A stretch of 64,000 bases of DNA from Symbiodinium natans (lineage: Eukaryota; Sar; Dinophyceae; Suessiales; Symbiodiniaceae): assembly GCA_905221605.1 (NCBI GenBank), contig CAJNDS010002543.1, forward strand, positions 309,428 to 373,427. Reading direction: 5' to 3'. Below are positions 1 through 10,854 of this stretch, one piece after another. Below the pieces are notes generated by a model. That model searched no databases. It had not been told where the DNA came from and was given only the letters and a program-made list of their open reading frames with translations. Within the stretch, counting starts at the first letter, position 1, and each line of letters begins with the position of its first letter. A program made the position numbers and the translations under genes.

Positions 1-534
1 AAGGTTTGCAGCCCGGAGTCGCGCGGGCTTCGGGTTTAGGGCTCATGGACATGTTAACACAGTAGATGCTGTTTAGATTAAAGAGCTCCGCACCAAGCAT
101 GCTGGCTCTTCTTGGGCGACTGAGTGCTTGGAATTGAGAGGTTCAAACTCAACCACCGGCCATAAACCCGGAACCAACTCTCCAAACCAACCAAACCTGT
201 CAATAACGCCTTCTGCAATCCAAAGGGCGGCTCTCCACGACTACAGCAATGGACCCCGACGACAGGGCCACAAGGTCCTCTGCGTGCTGGGCCGTCAGTT
301 CAGGCTGAGACACCAGAGACTTGGGCTTACTGAGCCCAGGTCTTCGGACAGGCTTTGTTCAGTTGACGCTCTCGTTTTTCTGTCACTACAGGGCTTGGAG
401 GCTCCAAGTTTTGGTGTGTGGGAGAAAAAGGCTCGGACGTATCTGCTTTCTGGATTTTTTTCTGCAGGCTCCCATTGAAGGCCTCGGTGAGCTTGGCGGG
501 GGTTCAGCGCAGTAGGGTTGCGCTGAATGATTGA
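1..534. other. Gene-free stretch, left edge
   Basis: No coding region could be supported here. The first 60 bases carry degenerate relatives of the TTTAGGG heptamer. The open frames across 128-515 have no recognisable domain and overlap each other in two frames. Confidence 0.4.
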
Positions 535-1123
535 AATCCGAGCACCTGTTTAATTAATACCCCCAGATGTAAAGAGTTTTTTTGTCCGGAAGCCCGCCGG
601 AAGACTACTTTCCATTAGGGGGGATTTCGTATGGGAAAAACCTCCCACATTTAAAAAAATTGTTTTCGGGGGGGTCCAAAAATCTGTCGGCAAGCTTCTT
701 GTTTTGCTTGCGGAGATGTGAAGCTACAGCACCTCAGGGATCTGCAGCCGACTTAATGGGTTTGTATTTTAATGGGGAGGCGCGCGACAGGTGTTGGGGT
801 CGGGGTATGTTTCGCGGGTATGTTTCGGGGGTATGTTTCGGGTATGTTTCGCGGCATCATGAGCTACTTTATCTGCAATTTCGGGGGTATGTTACGGGGC
901 ATGTTTTGGGGGTATGTTTCGGGGTATGTTAGGGGGTGTGTTTCGCGGGTGTGCAACCCGTGTGCCCTTCTTAAACCTGAGCCCCCCAAAAAAACACAAA
1001 CCCATTTGTTTTTAACAGAGAATCAATGCAGGGCCATGGTCCAATTAATTATTGCGGAACCCTGCCTTCCTTATTGCGGGGGGGGGGGGGGGGGGGGGGG
1101 CCAATTAAACAGGTGCTCGGATT
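535..1123. mobile_element. TIR element, about 589 bp, non-autonomous
   Basis: A perfect 21-bp inverted repeat brackets this segment: the left arm is 535-555 and the right arm 1103-1123. The similarity continues inward into a short C run on the left and a G run on the right. The interior holds a G-rich minisatellite and a poly-G run at about 1078-1100, and no credible protein. I found no clear target-site duplication. It is best read as a non-autonomous DNA transposon or foldback element. Exact ends are uncertain. Confidence 0.6.
801..952. repeat. G-rich minisatellite (GGGTATGTTTCGG-like unit)
   Basis: About ten imperfect copies of a 10-14 bp unit, roughly GGGTATGTTTCGG, are spread over this interval inside the TIR element, interrupted near 861-885. 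Variants include GTATGTTACGGG and GTGTGTTTCGCG. The strand asymmetry (G/T-rich on +) is strong. Confidence 0.7.
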
Positions 1124-2310
1124 ACTTCGAAAGATTAGTTTGGATTTGGACTGTTGAATGTGAGGTTTCGGATAACAGAGAAGGAAATGATCGTTTCCTA
1201 TAATAGAGGGTGTTTCCCACAAACATGATCACAATTGCTTGCGAACCCAACGCTGCCGTCAACATTCTGAACTTGCAGGAAGCGACGGGCTCGGGGATGT
1301 GCGATTCAGCAGATTATGTAAAGCGTCTGGGGGTTAGATTATCTTTAAAAGGTTTCGGAAGCGTGAGAGAAGGGGTGCGGTCAAGTACCAGCCCTTCTCT
1401 CAGAGCTCGAGGGCAAAGAGCTCGTAATAAAGCGACACTAACACTGTACAGTTTGAGCTGCCAAAGTTGTCTGCAATTCCGAGGACAGCTTCGCTTCTGC
1501 ATTCGTGACTGTGGCAGAAACTCCGGGGTGCAGAAGCCGACACCAACGCTTCCCAAGCCCCAAACCAGTCCAGCGCGGTGTCGTGGAGGCTCTCAACTGT
1601 GGCCCAGTCCGGAAGGGTCTCGCCCTGCAAGTAAAACTCTGCACGCACGCACACAGAGGCACACACAGCATGCAGGTCACACGCAACTTTCTGCACTTTG
1701 ACTGCAGGATCCCGGGTCCAGAGCCCTGTTGGAATATGCGAGAGATGAAGAAGCACCAATCCCCTGTGCCGAGTTTAGGAACCTGAGGACCCATTCTCTT
1801 GGCCCCGCGGTGCAAAAAGCTGAGGCAGCCGAGGATACTGTCCAGGATAGTTGATAACATGCCTAGGGTTTCCCCAAGTATTTCTATGAGGACGCATGTG
1901 TTGCTTGTGTAATGATCCCGGGCAGTTCGAGTTCGAAACAATCAAAGGATCCCAAAAAACCAGGAAACCCAGTATTCCCACCCCACCTTACCTAAACCCT
2001 AAACCCTAAACCCCCAAACTCTGCCAAATCGAAAGACAACTTTAAGTCGAAGGGGCATCTTGAAGGATTCGGACTTCTTCACCCGGCAAACCTGATGGTC
2101 ATGTAGGGGCTTTCGGCGTGCTTCTACCGTGGGTTTAGGGTTTAGGGTTTAGGGTTCAGGGTTTAGGGTTGGCTTATGGATTCCGACTTTCCTAACCTAG
2201 AGACTGCCGGCGAGCTTTAAGGGCTCCTGGGGCAAACTCCTGTGTTGTGGGTATGGGCCTCTCGGGGATGGGATGGCTACTCTTTTCAGAAAAAAATCCC
2301 ACGATATTAG
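1124..2310. other. Gene-free stretch with two telomere-type blocks
   Basis: No supportable gene. Two short arrays of the telomere-type heptamer lie at 1991-2015 (CCCTAAA strand) and 2131-2170 (TTTAGGG strand), facing each other about 115 bp apart. Several frames of 60-170 codons overlap on both strands between 1210 and 1981, but none has a domain. Confidence 0.4.
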
Positions 2311-2408
2311 GGGGGGGGGGGGGGGGTACCTTATTGAGGTCCTTATTCTAAGGGGATCCTACTATTTGGGTCGATCTTCGGGGTACCTTTTGATCGAAAC
2401 CCCCCATT
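2311..2408 (+). mobile_element. MITE-like copy, GGGTACC/ATCCTACTATTTGGG family, copy 1
   Basis: This copy shares the core GGGGATCCTACTATTTGGG with related copies near 25880-25969 (minus orientation), 27427-27530 (plus) and 44594-44692 (minus). The right end resembles the family end (a GGTACC box followed by a CCCCCC end). The left end is blurred by a poly-G run at 2311-2326, so boundaries are approximate. Confidence 0.55.
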
Positions 2409-3969
2409 TAGAAAAACCCAAAGAGACAGCTCAATCGCGATCCTCATTGCCGGGCTGTTCATCTTTATTGCCTATTCAGGGTTCCTCTTTTGACGGTCCA
2501 GGACCGGGTGCCAGCAGTTCTGCTTCTCACTTTGGAGATTTTCGGACGCTCTCATGCGAATCTTTGCCTGGTTGCGGATTGCACAAATCGAGCCCGGACT
2601 CATGCCCAGAAGTGCCTAGGGCCAGACGCTTGTAGAACCAAACGGGTTCGCAGAAAAAATCATCATATGGCTGGCTGAGCTCCTTGTGACCCAGAGCCAC
2701 TACCTTCGTAGCTGGCGCTGCCATGCCATGACTGCCATGATTGCCAATCTTCAACCCCAGGGGGGCCCAAAGAAAAGCTATGAAAAGCTCTTATGCCCGA
2801 CCAAGAGAGCCCTATAGACTTGGGCCCGGGATCCACGACGTCTCGGTCTACCCCAGGCCCGCATACCCTTCAATAAGCCCCTACATAAGAAGCCCGTACT
2901 AGGGCTTAGGGTTTAGCGGTGTAGGGTTTAGGGTTTAGGGTTCCAAGAGACCGCCCAGAAGGCCCCATTGACCAGTCTCGACCGAGGTGCCGAGACGCTC
3001 GGCTGCAATCTGCTTCAATTGGCCTACCTCCAGTCTAGGAGCCCCGGCAAGTTTCAGGGCGTTGAACAGGTCAAAAGGCTCAGGGCCCAGAGACAATAGT
3101 TTTGCTGGTCAGTTTCGGGTCTCTGTGATGCTCTTGCAAAAATATGTAGCCAGATACAGCCAACCCACAAAACCTCGAGCCATGAACGATGACCCTAAAG
3201 CCGCATGGCCTAGATATCAAGACCATGACAATGAACGTGTTTGTCTCTAAATAGATTGTTTCAAGATGTTTCAAGGTTCAGGCTAAGCACAGCTTGTCGA
3301 GGAATGTGGACGTATCCACCTCCCTTCCAGAGACTCACCTTAGGAAGCCTTGAGAGACCTAGAAGCAAGGCTAAGCAAGGGTATTAAAACGTTGTCACTG
3401 TGCGCCGTTCCCGTGTGCTGTGCGCTGTGTGTCCTTGCGGTATGTGACGAGTTCCTTGCAGATGTCTCGTGACGCGCGCGCTGCTCATCGTCGGCTGAAT
3501 GCTGTGCGTGCCTTTCCGATTGGTTTCGCGACTGTCATCCGCGGCGGCCAAAGACTGTCAAGCCCATGTACGTGCTCTAGCCAGAAGCCTAAGGCCAGAA
3601 AGTCCAAACAACACGACCAGTCCGAAAAACCACAGCCCACGGTGGATAGCTGGATGCGTGCCTGGCAAGATACCCTTCCGTATGTCGAGAGGCATCTCGG
3701 TCTTTCGGCGTGAGTGCATGCCATGGTTCATGATGCTTTCGGAAGGTAAGGCATATACAGTACTATGCGCATCTTGGAGCTTAACGGTTCAGGGTTTCAC
3801 TGAGGTGCTGCGGCAGGCCTGCTCCGTTCTTGGCAGAGACAAGGCGAGAGACTTGCCTGTTGGCGAAAAGAGGGACAGGGGCCATAAGGAATTGAGGTGC
3901 CAGGCTTTACATGCAAAGCCTCACAACCTGCTTGGCATGTGTGTGTGTGTGTCAGAGAGAGAGAGAGAG

Positions 3970-4003
<34 letters not shown>

Positions 4004-5054
4004 GGAGAGAGAGTGTGTGTGCGTTTGCGCTTGTATCTGCATTTCTTGTTTGAGCGGGTTAAGATGTGATGACTAGACCCTGAGCTCAGCAATGGGTGCC
4101 TGAGACCAGCGACACAGAAAGCTCGATGTCAACCGGCTCTCCTGCAAAAATCGAGCTGCTGCGAAAGCTTCAGAGCCTCTACACATCTCCGAACCCTACA
4201 GGAACCCCATGTGATCAACACCTCACCTAGGCCGCGGAGAGGTGACCTAAACCCTAAACCCTAAACCGGGCATCATCCCCTGAACCCCAGACGCGTCCCA
4301 CACCCATTCGGAGCTTTCGGCTTGCCCACCTTCATCGGGAGCCATGGTTGCAACAGACACCTCCTTCCTGGGCCAATTCTTGAAGAAAGGGGGCTTCAAA
4401 GGCTTAAGGGGCTATGAGCCTACACGAAGCAGGGTGTTCTTTCATGCTTCAGGAGCCTTAAGATCTTGGAATCCTTTTTCTACATTGTGTTAAAGACCCA
4501 GGGCCCAAGAGCCGAGACGTTTCGGAGGCAAAGCAACAATTAACCTCACGCCTCAAAGTGACCGGTCTGACATGCCTACAGCTGAGCGGCTGACCGCGCT
4601 TGAAACACGAAGCTAAAGGCAAGGTGTCACCCAGCGAGTGCAGGCTATGAACTGATGCACACGAGACCGCTTCTCCGGTGTGAAGACGTGAGATACATGC
4701 GAAAGCGAGGAGATTACAGTTGAGGAGAGTGAAACACAAGTAGAATGGTACAAGTGATGTGAACCCTCGAACGCCCGGAAACATGGTTTTGGGTGTCCAA
4801 GAACGGAAGCTCCACCCTGCAAACCGACTGAATTCTTGAGCATGCAAGGTTGTCCATCTCCGCCTCCGAGGCTTCAGGAAACTCATGCGTGGAAGGGTGT
4901 TCTTGCCCAAAAAAACCGGCTGAAGCTCGCAAAGGTCAGGGAAAAGAGGTTTGGGTCTAAAGCTGTTCGTGGGCGTGGTTCGTTCTCGGCGGCGCGGAAA
5001 TGTGTCTTGGATGTGGGATGCATGGCCAGCAACTTGAGGCTAAGAAACCCTAAA
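2409..5054. other. Gene-free stretch
   Basis: No gene supported. It contains a degenerate TTTAGGG block (2901-2942), a CCCTAAA block (4246-4267) and a TG/AG microsatellite (3940-4020). Short open frames such as 3499-4053 run through the microsatellite and lack domains. Confidence 0.4.
3940..4020. repeat. TG/AG composite microsatellite
   Basis: TG repeats, then about eleven AG dinucleotides, then about fourteen TG dinucleotides, ending in a short GAGAGAG/TGTGTG tail. Confidence 0.9.
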
Positions 5055-5167
5055 CTACTATTTGCTTAAGAACGCCCAAAGAGTAAGAATATTAATCCTT
5101 ATATTACCCTTGATAAGGAAGAGTTTTTTGTCTTTTTTTTTGGGGGGGGTTCTTAAGCAATTAGTAG
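5055..5167. mobile_element. MITE, CTACTATTTGCTTAAGAAC family, copy 1
   Basis: A 113-bp element has terminal inverted repeats: CTACTATTTGCTTAAGAAC on the left and its imperfect reverse complement at 5149-5167 on the right. It is flanked by TAAA on both sides (5051-5054 and 5168-5171), consistent with a 4-bp target-site duplication. Copies with the same termini lie at 34921-35038 and 63590-63698. The interior is A/T-rich with a poly-G run, and there is no coding capacity. Confidence 0.75.
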
Positions 5168-7607
5168 TAAAACCTAAGCCCTAAACCTTCTAACCTCAGC
5201 TTCTGTCCAGGCAGAAGGTCAAGCTTGAGGCATGTGTTTTTTTTGCCCTGAAGTGTGCAAAATGGGCTGTCCCGCTGGACATTCCACCTTGTACGTTGCG
5301 GCAACGGGCAATACATTTTAGGGTTTAGGGTTTAGGGCTTCAGCTCCAACTTCCTTTGAACCTGGGTTTGGACGCCACAAACAAACGTGATGGGCTGATA
5401 AGCGGCTCATCCTGGGCCATGGCGTCTGAGTATGGGGTGAAACCGCGCCAAACTCCGGCGAACCAGCTACGAAGTTCTGGTGGTCTTGTGAAGGATGGGA
5501 AACGTCAAACTTGAGACATTCTCGGGGGGCTCTGAGCACAGGTTCCTGCAACTTAACAACAGGAACTGACAGCAACCCATGAGAAACTCTTCGGAAAACG
5601 ATGGGTCTCAGCATGGGCTTTTGAGTGTTTCAGCATCAATGCAAGTGGGTCTCGAAGCCAAAACGGCAAAGGATTTGCCTGCAATGTGCCTGCATCCAAG
5701 GCAGTGCCCACTGGAAGCCCAAGGGGGCTAAAGAGGCGCAAAGCACAGCATTCGGCTCTAAAAACCCCCAAACCCCCCCCCCCCCCAAGCACAGGCTACG
5801 TAAATATCTCTGAACTGCTGTATCACGACGAACCAAGAACACCTCCAACAGTAAGGCGACATATCGACTCCGGAGGGCTGAAAAACGGTTTAGGGTTTAG
5901 GGTTTAGGGTTTAGGGTGGTTCCCGAGGCAAGGAGCTAATGCGCCGCAAGAGAGTTAGACCTTGGGAGTTTGCTGCCAGTTCCAACAATCCCTGCGTCCT
6001 GGCGCGCGGCAGGATGATCTTTCGATCAGCGCGCACCTCGCGGCCGGAACGCCCTACAGCCTGACCTCCAGGCCTCACTCCATCACTGGATAGGGTGCGG
6101 GGCTTTGGAGTGTCCGTTCTTGGGCAGGAGGGCTGTGTGGAGCTTGAGTCTGACTGGGCCATGGGCCTGAAGGCCAACCTCTGAGAGGGCTCGCTCAAGG
6201 TGTCGAAATTTGGAGTTCGTGCTCGCTAGGGTCCACTGGGCTTAGGATTTTTGTGGCAGAAGATCTTTCGAACTTCCTCACGACTTGCAGAGACTCATGG
6301 TCATACTTGTTGTCGTCCGGGGCTCAAGCACAGCAAGGCTCATGCTCTTTTTTGCTGAGAGGCATTGGCGTCGATCATATGCATGGATGGCAAAGGTCGA
6401 AAACCTCTGGGCACTGCCGCAGGAACAGATCATGGGTGCAGAGCAGCTCTACCGAAATGACACGTGCCTCGCAAGAGAGCATGGATAGTTGAGCCCTCCC
6501 ATCAAGTCCCTCAACCCAACCCGAAATAGTTGTTTAGTTCCTTCTCTTCTGGCAGCTGCAGCCTTCTTTGGGCATGCAAACGCCGAAGTGCTTCTACTGG
6601 GCAGGCCGCTCCCTGCCAAGTTGGTCAGAAACTGGCCTTCGGTGTCCTGCACGATTCGCTATAGAAATCATCCTATCTGGCAGGTGTTCCAAGAGGGCGC
6701 GCAGCAAACTCAGACACACAGTCCAATGTTTTGCGCGTATCTGCTCTCGGGGGCCTGTCGAGCTGCAGATGCTCTGCGAGACGTCTTAAGCAGCCTTCTC
6801 CCACAGCTGCCTAGAATTCCTTGGAACATTGAATGTTGATGGAGTTGAAGCGCATAGCCAAATTAAGGTTAATAAACGACTGAAGATCCTACACCGCCCA
6901 CACCCTGGTTTCGGGAGAAGCCGCCTTTGACATAACCGACTCCAACGCCCCCACGTCCTGCTCGTGAGTTGAGGACAGCCTCAGGCGCCGGGCTCCCGCG
7001 ATTTGGGAGATTGAGACATACACTTGTTCCTGGCAGTGTATTCTCGCTTTCGTTTCGTGACGAATTGCGGGGTTCAGAGTGTGAGCATCGGCGGGAAAGA
7101 GGTATGGAAGATCAGGCTTGGGATTGCGGGTCAGATACAGTTTCTGGCCTGGCCTCGATTAAAGGTGTAGGGACTCTATCCTGCTAAGACATGGCCTTGC
7201 GGATCTTTTCCTCCTTGGCTGCGATGGGAAGGCTGATCTCCTGGCCAGAAAGGACTGCCCCGACCCTGTGTTTATTGCCCGTGTGGGCCCTCTCAGATTT
7301 GTGTATCTTGTCCAGCTGACTGAATTAGGCTTGAGAAAAGCGGCATCTTCACACTATCAGCCACTGGCACCATGGATCTAGATTTGGGCGTCAAAGTGAT
7401 CCCAAAGAATCAATGCGTTGGCCGGCCATCATGTTGCCTTCGCACAAGCTGCTGCCGCTGTCGTGAGGTGTAGTTAACATGCAGCAAGCCGAAGCAGCTG
7501 TTGTTTTTCTTCGTAAGCCTAAAGCATCCTAAAGCTGGCTTCCTGAAGCCGTTTTAGAATGCCCAAGCTGAATGCCCGAAACATCACACCGCAAACCCGA
7601 ACCGCTA

Positions 7608-7608
7608 C

Positions 7609-7641
<33 letters not shown>

Positions 7642-7710
7642 ATGATTATTCTTATTATTCTTCTTCTTTGTTTTCATCAGCATCATCATCATCATCACCA
7701 TCATCATCAT
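7608..7710. repeat. ATC/CAT trinucleotide microsatellite
   Basis: Two blocks of ATC/CAT repeats (about 7608-7640 and 7677-7710) are separated by a TTATTCTTC-type stretch. A His-rich and a Met-rich frame on opposite strands are translations of this repeat, not genes. Confidence 0.9.
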
Positions 7711-8455
7711 GAGACAAGGTCGTGGGCTTGTGCGAAGATGACCGTCGGGTCGGCACCAGCCGAGCCACAACTAAGCCATTCCCGGAAGCACCAGAAATCT
7801 CATCGAGATCCATGTGGCTGCTGGGTTTATGGGTCCCCGTGTCCCGCTTTAACAAGTGGACTAAGTAGACGTCAGTTGCTGTAGCGTCCATGTGGCATCC
7901 ATGAAACAGCAGCAATGCGCAGTCAGTGTGTGTGTGTGAATACATAATGTGTTGTGTGTGAATTGTGCCGTGTGTGTTCATTCGGATGGCGCTGCTGAAT
8001 GCCCCACCTGGAGCTCTGAGCGGCTTCTTCTTTCGCTTGGGTGGTGCTCTGCGGTCACCTGGACAAACGGGTTTGGTTTCTGACCTCATGTCTGACCGGG
8101 CTACCTTGCTTGGTGCTCTAGGGGCTCCAGCGCTGGCAGTCCTTTGTAAAGTGTGCTGAGGCGTTGCGAGGGCTCAACGTCTAGCCGCAATCCACTGCGT
8201 GCGAGTTCGACAGCTCACTCGGGAATCGACAGCAACTAACACTTGACATGCGTGGGTGGGGCAAGAGTTCCTTAAGTCTCAGTCTACTTCGGAAACACCC
8301 CCCCCCCTAAATGAACTGCAAAGGATGCATTGTTGAAGGATGCCGCGGATACCCCAACAACTACGGAAGTATAGGTTGCACGTGCTATGCTCATGTCTCT
8401 CGATCTGCTACACAAAGGGATTCCGCAAGTCTCTGGAGGATGCAACCTCCAACTC

Positions 8456-8543
8456 CCAAACCCTAAACCCTAAACCCTAAAAACAAAAAAACCCTAAACC
8501 CTAAACCCTAAACCCTAAACCCTAAACCCTAAACCCTAAACCC
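8456..8543. repeat. Interstitial telomere-type array (CCCTAAA)n
   Basis: About eleven CCCTAAA units are interrupted once by an A-rich spacer near 8480-8492. The array lies about 220 bp left of the inferred LINE insertion. Confidence 0.95.
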
Positions 8544-8756
8544 CGAGTCGGCCCTCCTCGCTATAACGCAGCGCACCTTCGCTCCGCTCAGAAGGGGGAT
8601 GCTCAGGACACGCCTGCGAATCGCCCGCGCAGCTCGTTCCATGGATTCAGGGTCCTAGTTGCTCATCTCTTTGGTTTAAGGTTTAGGGTTTTCGGGGTTT
8701 TGGCAGCAAAGCTCGTGCGCCTGGCGTGTTGCCTTGGGGCGAGAAAAACCTGAGTT

Positions 8757-8766
8757 AATTAGCCTT
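8757..8766. repeat. Left target-site duplication of the LINE
   Basis: AATTAGCCTT occurs here and again at 16047-16056, immediately outside the LINE untranslated regions. A chance 10-bp match at both expected places is possible but unlikely. Confidence 0.6.
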
Positions 8767-9007
8767 TTAAGGGTTGTTGCTCAAAGGTAACAGCGGGCTT
8801 CCGAGCCTCCAGAGTGCAGCTACCTTCCCGTGGTTGGCCTTGTTAACTTCGGTGGGGAATAACTAAACGCTGCATTTGCTCATGTGGTTTCTTTTATTCC
8901 TTTTGATTAACTTCACATGGTGCCCACTCACCATTGGAGAAGCGTGTACCACAGTTCGTAGCGCGGGAAGGTGTGCATTCTGGCTCCCTTTTCCCTGCCT
9001 GGCTGCA

Positions 9008-10540
9008 ATGTCCGGTGCAAATCCGAAAGTCGCTCCTTGGGAAACCAAATCAGGCATTCAAGGCCTTCGGCTAGCCGAGCCCAATGAACTTCAGTTGGCG
9101 ACGGGCAAGGATGTCGAAAATCTTTCCGCTGCGAGGGCAGACCAGATTCATGAATCTGTTGCAGGATGGGCCTTTGTCAACATGGTCACGGCGAAAGATT
9201 TGTTGACACTCAGAACTACCTCCCCATTCGCCCTGCTTTTGAAAGGTTATGTTGCTGAGAAGTTGCATGCCTGTGGATTGCCCCAAGATCGAACGTCACA
9301 AGTGGTGATTTCTGTCCATGATCCAAGACTTGGCAGAGTGGAGCCACGGGCAATCACAATGGCAAACTTATCGCACGATGAGATGGACTTCCTTTGCTTG
9401 AAAACAGATGAGACCGCCATCCATATGCCGGCTTCCGATAAACTGGTTGTGTTCGCTGAGTTACGCCAAGCAGATGTGGATCCTGGTGATTGGCAGAAGT
9501 ATGGAGAAGTGGCGTCTTTCGATACCTATGTCACAACGATCCTTGCTGCAATCGGTGCTCTTGATCATTGCATTCTTCATCGAACTGCTCAGAAGAACGG
9601 TTTCCTTGGCAAGCGCCTGCAAATCCCAAACAGATGCCGGAATGCACTGTATGCCAAGAGCGGTTTCTTTGGCGTCCAATTCAGGGCAGCTCGACGCTTC
9701 ACCGATCCTGCGGAACACGGCCTGGAAGTGATCAAGGTTGAGGCGGGAAAAAGGCTCTCGGATGTAGCAAAGAACTTCGAAGAAGCAGCGGGGTTCTTGG
9801 GAACTTTCGCGTCGCAGGGTACAGTGTACCTCCGTGCTCAAGATGCTAGCCTGGCCGAGATCAGGTCGGTGTTGTTCGCAGATGATCCGCGCTACAATGA
9901 GGCCAACATGATGCTTAAGATCCTTCACAAGTTCCGCGTTGGAGGTTTTACCACAGGGACTACATTCGGCATGGTCTTCTCTACGCTGCAAAGTGTGGGA
10001 TGGATTGTGGTCCCAATTCGGATTTGGCATTCCAACGAGCTGGCCACGGTCATTGTGGGCTCCGACAAGCCCCCACCAGAGCCCAAGTTCATCACGACGC
10101 AAGGTGTTATCCTCATCGAGGAAGCGGATCGCTTTCTGAATGGCTCTGTCAAGTTCAAGACAAGCACGCGTTCAGCTACGCAGGAGGACACGTCCCGCGA
10201 CATGAACATGAAGTCATCACAAGTGACAGAGGACCCATGGCTTCAGAGCGACCCATGGAAGCAAGCGCTTTCTTCCAGCTCTTCGTCTACAACACCTTTC
10301 GCTACAACTTCTCGCGTAGAGATGTTGGAAAAGCAGATGGCTACCATGCACAAGCAAGTGCAGCATCTGACCGAAGAGCAGGCTTCCACCAAGTCCACCT
10401 TGGCAGAGATGCAAGCGTCAAACAACTCCAACTTCTCTTCGCTGTTGGACGCCATCAAAGAATTGCGCGATTTGCAAACATCGTCGAGGGCATCTACCCC
10501 AGTGAAATCGCCAGCGTCGAAGCTACCACGAAAGGCGTAG
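9008..10540 (+). CDS. LINE ORF1 protein (nucleic-acid-binding/chaperone role inferred)
   Basis: This is the first ORF of the LINE, 510 residues if started at the ATG at 9008 (MSGANPKVAPWE). The frame is open upstream to an ATG at 8876, but those 44 residues are hydrophobic and cysteine-rich and look like translated 5' UTR. ORF1 proteins of LINEs bind the element's RNA. I see no RRM and no CCHC finger here, so that role rests on position only. The C-terminal third has a repeated DPW motif (DPWLQSDPW), a serine-rich linker and a predicted coiled coil (roughly 10310-10410, MLEKQMATMHKQV). The end is lysine/proline/serine-rich (PVKSPASKLPRKA). No internal stop. ORF2 lies in the -1 frame relative to it. 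Confidence 0.85.
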   Translation: MSGANPKVAPWETKSGIQGLRLAEPNELQLATGKDVENLSAARADQIHESVAGWAFVNMVTAKDLLTLRTTSPFALLLKGYVAEKLHACGLPQDRTSQVVISVHDPRLGRVEPRAITMANLSHDEMDFLCLKTDETAIHMPASDKLVVFAELRQADVDPGDWQKYGEVASFDTYVTTILAAIGALDHCILHRTAQKNGFLGKRLQIPNRCRNALYAKSGFFGVQFRAARRFTDPAEHGLEVIKVEAGKRLSDVAKNFEEAAGFLGTFASQGTVYLRAQDASLAEIRSVLFADDPRYNEANMMLKILHKFRVGGFTTGTTFGMVFSTLQSVGWIVVPIRIWHSNELATVIVGSDKPPPEPKFITTQGVILIEEADRFLNGSVKFKTSTRSATQEDTSRDMNMKSSQVTEDPWLQSDPWKQALSSSSSSTTPFATTSRVEMLEKQMATMHKQVQHLTEEQASTKSTLAEMQASNNSNFSSLLDAIKELRDLQTSSRASTPVKSPASKLPRKA

Positions 10541-10854
10541 CCTGCACAGACATCTGTAGCCTGGGTTCGGAGTGTGTGCTTTGGTTCTGCGCGTTTGCTG
10601 TCGTGCTCTTCTTTGGTTTGTTTTTCTTGTGTTTGTCTTGGCTCTTTGGCTTGTGCGGTTGGGTTATTCTTTCTACTCGTGGCCGAGTCAGAAGTGTTAG
10701 ACGCCGCAGACATCGGGCATGGCACACACTGCGAACCCTTTCTCTAGTCGTAGTTGCCTGCGCACCCTTAATTCGGACTCAACATACCTTGATTTCGCAA
10801 CTTTTGCCACACACCTCTGTGGCCGTTGCCAAGGACGCTACGACGAGTCCAAGT
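10541..10854 (+). other. Inter-ORF region of the LINE
   Basis: Between the ORF1 stop and the first in-frame ATG of ORF2, the ORF2 frame stays open. It would encode a strongly hydrophobic stretch (about 10575-10670) and then an arginine-rich one. This may be translated only by read-through or frameshift, or may be chance openness. No start codon lies in this frame before 10855. Confidence 0.4.

Larger units (their letters stand above)
5168..8766. other. Gene-free stretch left of the LINE
   Basis: Telomere-type blocks occur at 5316-5338, 5887-5917 and 8456-8543, with a degenerate one at 8671-8697. An ATC/CAT microsatellite lies at 7608-7710. Open frames such as 6489-6839 and 7655-8089 overlap others and show no domain. 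Nothing here supports a gene. Confidence 0.4.

Noticed and set aside
585-690. Possible additional copy of the ATCCTACTATTTGGGG MITE family
   Set aside because: It has G-rich ends but lacks the diagnostic core.
9461-10102. 213-codon minus-strand frame
   Set aside because: Antisense shadow of LINE ORF1.
10000-10854. Start of a separate gene in the ORF2 frame at 10000
   Set aside because: The first half overlaps ORF1 in another phase. Only the part near 11050 onward shows endonuclease sequence, so it belongs to LINE ORF2.
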